This document shows, piece after piece, positions 4,579-10,166 of a DNA stretch of 10,166 bases. The position numbers were made by a program, and so were the translations under genes. The notes beneath the pieces are model-generated. The model saw only the letters and a program-made list of their open reading frames with translations. It did not search any database and was not told the origin of the DNA. The stretch's first letter is position 1. Each line of letters begins with the position of its first letter. Origin of the DNA: Yeguia hominis (lineage in GTDB: Bacteria > Bacillota > Clostridia > Oscillospirales > Acutalibacteraceae); the NCBI RefSeq assembly GCF_014384705.1, contig NZ_JACRSN010000030.1, positions 1 through 10,166 on the forward strand, written 5' to 3'.

Positions 4579-6912
4579 TTATGCACCCTCGCCCGGTTTG
4601 GTTGTCATCAGCTTATACAGCTTCGTATTCTTCGGGAACTTATTTGCAAACGGCACAAGCGAACTGCCGACCTTAATCAATCCGTGTCCTGCGTCAACAT
4701 TCGTGATATACGAAAGCTGGAGGTCAGAAATGTTAAGGAGCTTTGCAAGCTCAATTCTGTCGGTTGACGCCTGATTGAGCATAATCAAAAACTCGCTGTT
4801 TGCAAGCATAGTTCTCGCTGTATGGCTCTGCAAAAGGTCGTCCACATTCTGTGTAATGCCGGTGGCATAAGCGCCGTACTTTCTTACACGCTTCCAAAGC
4901 GTAAACAGGAAGTTTGCAGAATACTCGTGCTGGAACAGGAGGTAGATTTCATCAATGAAGATAAAGGTCTGCTTACCTTTAGCACGGTTCTGTGTAATAC
5001 GGTTCAGAATAGAGTCGAGGACGACAAGCATACCGATAGGCATAAGCTGCTTGCCGAGGTCAAGAATGTCATAACAGATAAGTCGGTTATCCGTATCAAC
5101 ATTGGTTGGCTTTGCAAAGGTATTCAAAGAACCGTGAGTAAACAGCTCGATAGCAAGGGCGATTTCCTTTGCTTCCGGCTCGTCCTGTTTCAAAAGCTCC
5201 GCACGAAAATCCTGCAAGGTAGGAACAGTACCGGTATATCCTCTCTGCTGATAGTCTCGGTAAACACTTGCCGTACAACGGTCGATGATAGATTTCTGCT
5301 TTGCTCCGAGGTTTGTACCGCCGATAAGCTGTTCGCAAAGGGACATAATGAACTCGGATTTCAGGATAACCGGGTTTGCTCCGTCGCCGTATTCCTTGTT
5401 CATATCCATCGCATTGATATGGCTCGGAGAAGTAGCGGAAATATTGATTATTTCGCCGCCGAGAGCTTTTACAAGCTGCGAATACTCTCGCTCAGGGTCT
5501 ATGATAATAACATCTGCATTGGAGGAAAGAATGATATTTTCAATTTCACCCTTTGCCGCAAAGGATTTTCCGCCGCCGGATACGCCGAGAATAAAAGAGT
5601 TGCCGTTGAGTAGCTGTCTGCGGTCGGCAATAATCATATTTTTACTGATGACATTCTGACCGTAGTAAATGCCGTTTTCGTGGTAAATGTCCTGAACCCT
5701 GAAGGGAATAAAGACCGCAAGGCTTTCTGTGGTAAGGGTTCTGAATGCGTCAATCTTGCGTGTTCCAAAGGGCATAGCCGTATTCAGTCCGTCCATCTGC
5801 TGATACTTGAGAACGGCAAACTGGCACAAATGCTTTCTTGCCGTAGTAAGCAGAGCTTCGGTGTCGTTATCAAGCTGTTCTTTGGAGTCCGCAGTATGAA
5901 CCATAGTGAGTACAGCGAACATCATTCGCTGATCACGAGTGGTAAGGTCATCAAGGAACTCCTTCATTTCCTTTTTCTGCTGTTCCATATCATACGGAAC
6001 GGTAGCGGAAAAGTTATTGTTCTGATTCTGCTTTCTCTGCCAGTTGGTTATATTCGTCTCAACCCCAAGCAGTCTGCTCTCTGCTTCTCGCACCGCTTCA
6101 TCGGTAGGAACAGGTACGATGTCAATGGACATCATCAGGTTGCGGTTCAGGTCGGTAAGCTCGGCTACCATACTGTCCTTGATATAGGAAGCGTACTCAC
6201 GAAGAAAAAGGACTCTCCCGTAACGGTTTCCCATTTTGAAGTAGTCCTTTTCAAATTCCATTGTATCGGGGCAAACATAATCCTTGAAATCGTGTCCCTT
6301 CTTTCTCGTTTCCTTAATATTGAAGTGGTAGGCGGTTTCCTCCCCGACACGGAAGAAATCGTGGACAATTCTCAGTCTCTCATCGGTTTCAAGCTCCACA
6401 CATTTGCTTCCGAGTCTTGCAAAGTGGGCAATCAGGTCAGCACCGACACGGGCAAAATAGGTTCGTGCGTCCTCCACGCTCTTTTTATTGATGGAGATAG
6501 TAACATATTTATCCTGAACGATGGCATTTGCCCCGGTTGCCTTGTCGAGAAGCATTTTGTTATATTCCTCTCGGTAAACATCAAGCTCATCGCCGGTTTC
6601 GGGGATAAGAATGGTTTTCTCAAAGTCAAGACGGTTAAGCCGTCTGTTGTTGATAGTCAGCTTTGTAGTAGCTCCGCTGTCAAGAGAGTTGAGAAGCTCG
6701 GAGTATTCAAGGAACATTGCTTCCTTATCCTCACGGCTCGCTACGGCATAGTTAATATCCGTGAACTTGAAGCTTTTGGAATACTTGTCCTTGCCTACAC
6801 GGAAAATGCCGTCATCATAAATAGCGGTAATGGGAATACAATCCTGTACGCCCTTTGGTACTACGAACTTTTCTTTGTCCTGCTTTAACAGGTTTGTAAG
6901 AGTTTTAATCAT
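4579..6912 (-). CDS. virB4: VirB4-like conjugative transfer ATPase
   Basis: This 777-residue cytoplasmic ATPase energises assembly and operation of the type IV secretion channel. The N-terminal part (about 1-400) is the VirB4/TraE-type domain. The C-terminal RecA-like domain holds Walker A GVSGGGKS (443-450), an IIIDPEREY segment about 30 residues later, and Walker B FIFIDEIYLLF with Asp654-Glu655. Near 690 lie the conserved YGAYATGITQNVDDLL motif and the IMLNQA segment typical of this family. ATG 6912 lies inside the end of the PrgI-family gene (8 bp overlap), and its ribosome site GGAGG is also within that gene, so translation is coupled. Length and motifs indicate an intact protein. It resembles the CD1110 group of clostridial elements. 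Confidence 0.93.
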   Translation of the reverse strand: MIKTLTNLLKQDKEKFVVPKGVQDCIPITAIYDDGIFRVGKDKYSKSFKFTDINYAVASREDKEAMFLEYSELLNSLDSGATTKLTINNRRLNRLDFEKTILIPETGDELDVYREEYNKMLLDKATGANAIVQDKYVTISINKKSVEDARTYFARVGADLIAHFARLGSKCVELETDERLRIVHDFFRVGEETAYHFNIKETRKKGHDFKDYVCPDTMEFEKDYFKMGNRYGRVLFLREYASYIKDSMVAELTDLNRNLMMSIDIVPVPTDEAVREAESRLLGVETNITNWQRKQNQNNNFSATVPYDMEQQKKEMKEFLDDLTTRDQRMMFAVLTMVHTADSKEQLDNDTEALLTTARKHLCQFAVLKYQQMDGLNTAMPFGTRKIDAFRTLTTESLAVFIPFRVQDIYHENGIYYGQNVISKNMIIADRRQLLNGNSFILGVSGGGKSFAAKGEIENIILSSNADVIIIDPEREYSQLVKALGGEIINISATSPSHINAMDMNKEYGDGANPVILKSEFIMSLCEQLIGGTNLGAKQKSIIDRCTASVYRDYQQRGYTGTVPTLQDFRAELLKQDEPEAKEIALAIELFTHGSLNTFAKPTNVDTDNRLICYDILDLGKQLMPIGMLVVLDSILNRITQNRAKGKQTFIFIDEIYLLFQHEYSANFLFTLWKRVRKYGAYATGITQNVDDLLQSHTARTMLANSEFLIMLNQASTDRIELAKLLNISDLQLSYITNVDAGHGLIKVGSSLVPFANKFPKNTKLYKLMTTKPGEGA

Positions 6913-7270
6913 TGTTCTTATAAGCCTCCTTCTGTTTTTGTTCGATTGTCGGTTTCATCAATTCGTAATAGGTGTTGGTGGAATGAAAGACCAGCTTTTT
7001 CGGCATAAGGAACTCGGACTTTATCCACGCCCATATAAATTTCTCAGCCGTCATTCCGTTGTATTTCACAAAGCCGAGAGCCGCAAAAGGGGCAGCTCCC
7101 AAAATGCACACCCACGATACAGTTTCTGTTCCGAGGTACGGTTTTAGGAGGAAGTAAAGTCCTACCGCTACCGCACAGGCGAGGACAGAAAAAATGAACT
7201 GTCTGAGCGACAGTCCAAAAAACATTGACTCTGTGTAATTTCGTATCTCTCGGTTAATTTTGACTTCCAT
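6905..7270 (-). CDS. PrgI-family conjugation membrane protein
   Basis: The 121-residue protein has two membrane segments (about 24-43, FIFSVLACAVAVGLYFL, and 49-68, TVSWVCILGAAPFAALGFV). A short basic N-terminus (MEVKINREIRNY) and a cytoplasmic tail complete the layout. This arrangement, directly upstream of virB4, is typical of PrgI/TcpE-like or VirB3-like inner-membrane subunits that work with VirB4. A TTG one codon upstream (7273) is possible, but ATG 7270 is preferred because AAAGGAG ends 6 nt before it. Its ATG overlaps the stop of the preceding cysteine-rich gene (TGATG arrangement), and its own 3' end overlaps virB4 by 8 bp, so all three are translationally coupled. Confidence 0.85.
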   Translation of the reverse strand: MEVKINREIRNYTESMFFGLSLRQFIFSVLACAVAVGLYFLLKPYLGTETVSWVCILGAAPFAALGFVKYNGMTAEKFIWAWIKSEFLMPKKLVFHSTNTYYELMKPTIEQKQKEAYKNND

Positions 7271-7455
7271 CAAAAGCTCCTTTCTCTGCGATATGCTTGT
7301 TTTGCGTGACGGATTTCATCAGAGCAGACGCAGGTGTCCGCAAGGCAAATCACATTGCCGTTTTTCTTTCCTCCGTAATACACACAATATTTGCAGTCGC
7401 AGTCGGCAGGCGTATAGCCCTGCCATCTATCGTTATTATTCTTGTTTTTCTTCAT
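7270..7455 (-). CDS. Small cysteine-rich protein of the transfer operon, unknown function
   Basis: The 61-residue protein has a basic Asn/Lys-rich start and six cysteines in a compact block. The pattern is C-x-C-x-x-C (DCDCKYC), then a YYGGKK turn, then CLADTCVC, followed by a charged helix rich in Arg. The spacing suggests a small zinc-binding or iron-sulphur-type fold, but no ligand can be assigned. There is no signal peptide or membrane segment, so it is probably cytoplasmic. The ATG at 7455 lies 14 nt after the virB6 stop with GGGAGG upstream. Its TGA overlaps the ATG of the PrgI gene. The good ribosome site and coupling on both sides argue that it is real despite its size. I do not know a named family for it. 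Confidence 0.75.
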   Translation of the reverse strand: MKKNKNNNDRWQGYTPADCDCKYCVYYGGKKNGNVICLADTCVCSDEIRHAKQAYRRERSF

Positions 7456-7469
7456 CAGAGAACCTCCCG

Positions 7470-8306
7470 TTATAAGCCCATCATTTCACGGATAATTCGG
7501 TCGCTCATCTTAACCGCACCGACAAGCACAAGCATATTGAATACCAGTTCGCCGATATATGCCCATACCTGAGTAACGGCTGCTGCGTCAGGGTTCACTA
7601 CCGGCGGCGTAGAAGCAAATAGGGAGAAGATGATACAAGCAAGTACAATTACTGCTCCCTCAAGCAAAACGGCACAGTAGCTCTTTATAAAGCTCTTACC
7701 CACATTCTGCGACGGTTCTCCGGCAAATGTGGAAAGCGGTATCGGAGCGAGAGCAGTGTACATATACAGCTTGAAAAATCGTCCGTACACCGTCATTATC
7801 ATAATGAACGACAAGACCGTGATAAACAGTCCGCCGATAAGAGTAACCGCCCACAATGGGATACTTTCAAAAAATCCGCAGCTTTCAATGGTTGTTACCA
7901 TTTCAGCAGGTAAAGTTGTTTGATTGGGCGTACCGAATCCCGCAGATGTCATAATGGTTGAAATCGTACCTTGTACGATGTCGAACAGGGCAAGCATAAG
8001 CTCCAGCCCGTAGGTAATCACACCTTTGGCAATGGCAAAGCGGATAAACAGCTTTAATGCGTGTTCCGGTTTCTTTACATCGGTAAAACTTCCGCAGGTG
8101 CGAACCACACCGACAACAAAAAACAGAACAAGCAGGGCAAGACCGATAGCCTGAACTGCTCCGTTGATATTCACCATTACCGACCAAATACTGCCGCCTT
8201 TGAACTGTTGCGGCGAAGTGGTTAGCAACTGCCATATTTCCGAAAGCTTGCTGTTCCAAGTTTCAAGGGCATTTTCGAGGTTCTGAACTACCCAGTTATC
8301 ACTCAT
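7470..8306 (-). CDS. VirB6/TrbL-like conjugation membrane protein (CD1112 type)
   Basis: The 278-residue polytopic membrane protein probably forms part of the inner-membrane channel of the type IV secretion system. It has a polar N-terminus, then about six hydrophobic segments near residues 46-69, 93-112, 150-174, 177-195, 210-231 and 250-266. A conserved-looking YGRFFKLYMYTALAPIPLS segment lies at 174-192. This resembles the VirB6/TrbL core, where an aromatic and proline-containing loop joins helices. ATG 8306 is preceded by GGAGG at 8316-8320 (minus strand). The gene sits between the VirB2-like gene and the small cysteine-rich gene, the usual place for the VirB6 homologue in CD1112-type elements. 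A stable hairpin precedes its ribosome site. The protein appears complete. Confidence 0.85.
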   Translation of the reverse strand: MSDNWVVQNLENALETWNSKLSEIWQLLTTSPQQFKGGSIWSVMVNINGAVQAIGLALLVLFFVVGVVRTCGSFTDVKKPEHALKLFIRFAIAKGVITYGLELMLALFDIVQGTISTIMTSAGFGTPNQTTLPAEMVTTIESCGFFESIPLWAVTLIGGLFITVLSFIMIMTVYGRFFKLYMYTALAPIPLSTFAGEPSQNVGKSFIKSYCAVLLEGAVIVLACIIFSLFASTPPVVNPDAAAVTQVWAYIGELVFNMLVLVGAVKMSDRIIREMMGL

Positions 8307-8330
8307 CTGTTTGCACCTCCTTTAAGATTA

Positions 8331-8360
8331 GGGGCATACCTGAAATGCCAGGTATGCCCC
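8331..8360 (-). promoter_or_regulatory. Strong intergenic hairpin between the VirB2-like gene and virB6
   Basis: GGGGCATACCTG (8331-8342) and CAGGTATGCCCC (8349-8360) form a 12-bp perfect stem with a 6-nt loop. It lies 19 nt after the VirB2-like gene stop and 10 nt before the virB6 ribosome site. On the minus strand it is followed by TAATCTTAAAGG, not a real T-tract, so it is more likely an attenuator, mRNA-stabilising or processing element than a full terminator. Confidence 0.7.
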
Positions 8361-8379
8361 GTTTGATAACTGTGTTCTC

Positions 8380-8739
8380 TTAACCGGTAATAAGGGTAAG
8401 GATTTCCTTTGCAAAGGTAATGATGATACCGCCTGCAAGAGTCAGGAAACCGTTGGCTCTCTGAGACGGGTCGTGAGACTTCAAAGAGAGACCGACCTGA
8501 ACGATACCGAAGCCAAGCAGGATAAGACCGATGGCACGGATAAGACCGAAGATGAAATCGGACAGATTGTTGACTACGGTAATCGGGTCGCTGGCGGCAA
8601 AAGCGGTAACGCTCATACCGCAAACAAGAGTTGCTGCTGCGATTACGGCGCAGTAAGCACGGAAGCCTTTCTGAACCTTTCCGGTCATAGGCAGCTTCTG
8701 AGTAGTTTTCTTTTCGTTGTTCTTCTTAAAAATGTTCAT
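8380..8739 (-). CDS. VirB2/Maff2-like small membrane protein (possible pilin-type channel subunit)
   Basis: The 119-residue protein has a long basic N-region (1-27). A signal-peptide-like segment follows (28-48, AVIAAATLVCGMSVTAFA) with probable cleavage near AFA/ASD at 48-49. Two further hydrophobic helices lie at about 57-80 (FIFGLIRAIGLILLGFGIVQ) and 97-117. The helix, short polar loop (SLKSHDPSQRANG), glycine-rich helix layout is that of VirB2/TrbC-type subunits and of Maff2/DUF3852-type proteins in clostridial elements. Its place between virD4 and virB6 fits. ATG 8739 has CGGAGG 8-13 nt upstream and follows the virD4 stop by 14 bp. An LPMTG sequence at 16-20 resembles a sortase motif but lies before the signal segment. 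Assignment to Maff2 rather than another VirB2-like group is uncertain. Confidence 0.7.
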   Translation of the reverse strand: MNIFKKNNEKKTTQKLPMTGKVQKGFRAYCAVIAAATLVCGMSVTAFAASDPITVVNNLSDFIFGLIRAIGLILLGFGIVQVGLSLKSHDPSQRANGFLTLAGGIIITFAKEILTLITG

Positions 8740-8753
8740 TGTGTTTTCCTCCG

Positions 8754-10055
8754 TTAAAATAAGTTTTTATTCACTTCAAAATCCTCATCGGACAGAAGTT
8801 CGTAATTGGTTTCTCCGTAGCTTTCCTCCGGAAGTTCTTCCGGGTCAATAGAAAGAACGGAAATTGATGAGTGCTTGATGGTCACTTCGCCGTGTTTATA
8901 TGCAGAAGCCTTTCCATCGGTTGTAAGTGCCACATTCGGGTGCTTCAAGATGTCGTACTTGAAGTCCATAACGGGGCGTTCTCCACGAATAAACAGAATT
9001 GCATATTGGTTATCAAGCATACGAACCTCATCAGGAGTAAGAAGCTCTCGACCGCTAATCTGATAATTTGTGGAGTAGTTGCCGCTTCGACCGGTACTTT
9101 TTCCGAAAGTGTTGGTATCAATGGTTTCCTTGCCGAGAAGCTCGGACACATATTTGTGGGTGCTTTGCTCGTTGCCGCCGAGATATAAAAACTCGTCGCA
9201 GTTACCTACAATGCTTTCCCATTGCTTTTCAAACAAGGCTTTAAGCTGTGCCAAGTTCTGCAAGATAATACTTACCGATACCCCACGGGAACGCATAACC
9301 GAAAGAATTTTGTCGAAGTCATCAGGGAGTGAAACATTCGCAAACTCGTCCATCAAAAAATGAACGGGAACGGGAAGCGAGCCGCCGTGAATATGGTCGG
9401 CAGCATAAAACAACTGCTGAAAAAGCTGTGTGTAAAGGATAGATACCAAGAAGTTAAAGCTGGAATCGTTATCCGGTATCAAAGCGAACAGAGCGACCTT
9501 TTTCTCTCCGAGTGACGGGAGGTCAAGCTCGTCTGTGGTGGTTAAAGAAGCAAGACTTTCAAGGTTGAACTTTTCCAGTCTTGCCGCAAGGGTTATCTGT
9601 ATGGACTTTAAGGTTTTCGCCGCACCTGAATGATAGGAACGGTAATACTTCAAAGCAATGTGGTCGGGATTCGACATCTCCAATTCCGCAAACAGTTCAT
9701 CAAGAGGAGAAGGTCTTGTGTCCTCCTCGTCCTCAATCGCACCGGCTCTGAGCATTTCCATTATCATTGCAAAGTTCTGTTCATCTTCGGGTGCTTCATA
9801 ATGAAGATAAAATACAAGTGCAAGCAAAAGCATTGAAGCCGAGGTATCCCAAAAGGGGTCTTGTGATTGACTTCCTTTCGGAGTGGTACTCTTAAAAAGG
9901 TTCGTCACGAGCTTTTGCACATCGTTGTCATTCTGCAAATAGACAAACGGGTTATAGCAATGGCTTTTCTCCATTGAAATCAAATCGAGAACACGGACTT
10001 CATAGCCTTTGCTTTCAAGCAGCTTTCCGGTATCTCGGAGAATTTCGCCCTTCTG
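8754..10055 (-). CDS. virD4: VirD4-type coupling ATPase, N-terminal part missing
   Basis: This is the coupling protein (CD1115 type) that brings the relaxase-DNA complex to the secretion channel. The frame is readable from about 10052, where it begins KGEILRDTGKLLESKGYEV, the part just after the usual TDPKG motif. It continues through HCYNPFVYL to Walker B LMDEFANV (around 9339-9353) and the SRGVSVSIILQNLAQLKALF segment. An intact-looking C-terminus ends EVNKNLF. The membrane region and Walker A that should precede are absent from the window: in frame, a TGA lies at 10056-10058 and the sequence to its right is unrelated. An internal ATG at 9983 would give 409 residues without a nucleotide-binding P-loop. 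The gene is therefore probably interrupted. The stop lies 14 bp before the VirB2-like gene. Confidence 0.8.
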   Translation of the reverse strand, partial: QKGEILRDTGKLLESKGYEVRVLDLISMEKSHCYNPFVYLQNDNDVQKLVTNLFKSTTPKGSQSQDPFWDTSASMLLLALVFYLHYEAPEDEQNFAMIMEMLRAGAIEDEEDTRPSPLDELFAELEMSNPDHIALKYYRSYHSGAAKTLKSIQITLAARLEKFNLESLASLTTTDELDLPSLGEKKVALFALIPDNDSSFNFLVSILYTQLFQQLFYAADHIHGGSLPVPVHFLMDEFANVSLPDDFDKILSVMRSRGVSVSIILQNLAQLKALFEKQWESIVGNCDEFLYLGGNEQSTHKYVSELLGKETIDTNTFGKSTGRSGNYSTNYQISGRELLTPDEVRMLDNQYAILFIRGERPVMDFKYDILKHPNVALTTDGKASAYKHGEVTIKHSSISVLSIDPEELPEESYGETNYELLSDEDFEVNKNLF

Positions 10056-10166
10056 TCAAGTGGTTTTGAGATATTTTTTGAAAAATCTCCAAAGCGCATA
10101 GCTGTGCGTAAAGTCAATCAGGCAACATCTCCTTCCTGCAAAGCCATTGCTTCTTTTGCAATCAGA
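10056..10166. mobile_element. Candidate end of an inserted element interrupting virD4
   Basis: To the right of about 10055 the virD4 reading frame is lost at once. The sequence begins CTGTCAAGTGGTTTTGAG and contains two inverted repeats. GAGAT/ATCTC (about 10069-10090) has T/A-rich inner arms, and CGCA/TGCG (about 10096-10109) surrounds AGCT. The tail of a minus-strand reading frame ends at 10118. A gene end followed by roughly 60 bp with dyads and then the broken host gene is the layout of an insertion sequence or transposon terminus. The element family is not identified, and the other end is outside the window, so an assembly or recombination junction is also possible. Confidence 0.4.
10118..10166 (-). 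CDS. C-terminal tail of an unidentified gene (runs off the right edge)
   Basis: The last codons of a minus-strand frame read IAKEAMALQEGDVA and end at TGA 10118-10120. With only about 15 residues, no family can be assigned. Its position about 60 bp from the virD4 break makes a gene of the inserted element, for example a transposase, a natural guess, but a chance open frame cannot be excluded. Confidence 0.25.
   Translation of the reverse strand, partial: LIAKEAMALQEGDVA

Noticed and set aside
4822..5613. 263-codon plus-strand frame opposite virB4
   Set aside because: Shadow of the VirB4 ATPase domain, with no ribosome site or recognisable protein features.
5680..6888. 402-codon open frame on the plus strand opposite virB4
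   Set aside because: It is antisense to a strongly supported VirB4 gene with intact motifs and has no recognisable domain. Long antisense frames are expected from the codon use here.

Overview
The window looks like part of an integrative conjugative element (ICE) from a Clostridia-type Firmicute, probably a gut Lachnospiraceae or Ruminococcaceae relative. The reasons are strong AGGAGG-type ribosome sites, an operon resembling the Clostridioides difficile CD1108-CD1115 transfer module, a class B sortase beside it, and a TnpV-like gene start of the Tn4451/Tn4453 type at the left edge. No rRNA, tRNA or CRISPR was seen.

Right and centre (about 2021-10055), all on the minus strand and read from right to left: a VirD4-type coupling ATPase lacking its N-terminal part, a small VirB2/Maff2-like membrane protein, a VirB6/TrbL-like polytopic membrane protein, a small cysteine-rich protein, a PrgI-family membrane protein, the VirB4 ATPase, a class B sortase, and a long membrane-anchored CHAP-type peptidoglycan hydrolase. 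Spacing is tight, with several overlaps, so this is one operon for a Gram-positive type IV secretion channel. VirB4 and VirD4 supply energy and substrate coupling, VirB6, PrgI and the VirB2-like protein form the membrane channel, and the CHAP enzyme opens the wall. A 12-bp perfect hairpin lies between the VirB2-like gene and virB6.

Left (about 62-2016): an A+T-rich accessory zone. A plus-strand cassette of three small genes (1024-1962) has its own promoter and an operator-like palindrome. It runs opposite to the transfer operon. It is bracketed by a 36-bp exact direct repeat (52 bp with four mismatches), and each copy folds as a plus-strand rho-independent terminator. Two cassette proteins share a DUF1413-like pattern. 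Left of it lie a possible 3' end of another plus-strand gene, a broken superfamily 2 helicase fragment, and the first 20 codons of a TnpV-like protein.

Both flanks are disrupted. The helicase is cut off just before motif VI. The virD4 reading frame stops at about 10055, where foreign sequence, possibly the end of an insertion element, begins. The element here is probably rearranged, and its transfer may be impaired unless an intact virD4 exists elsewhere.
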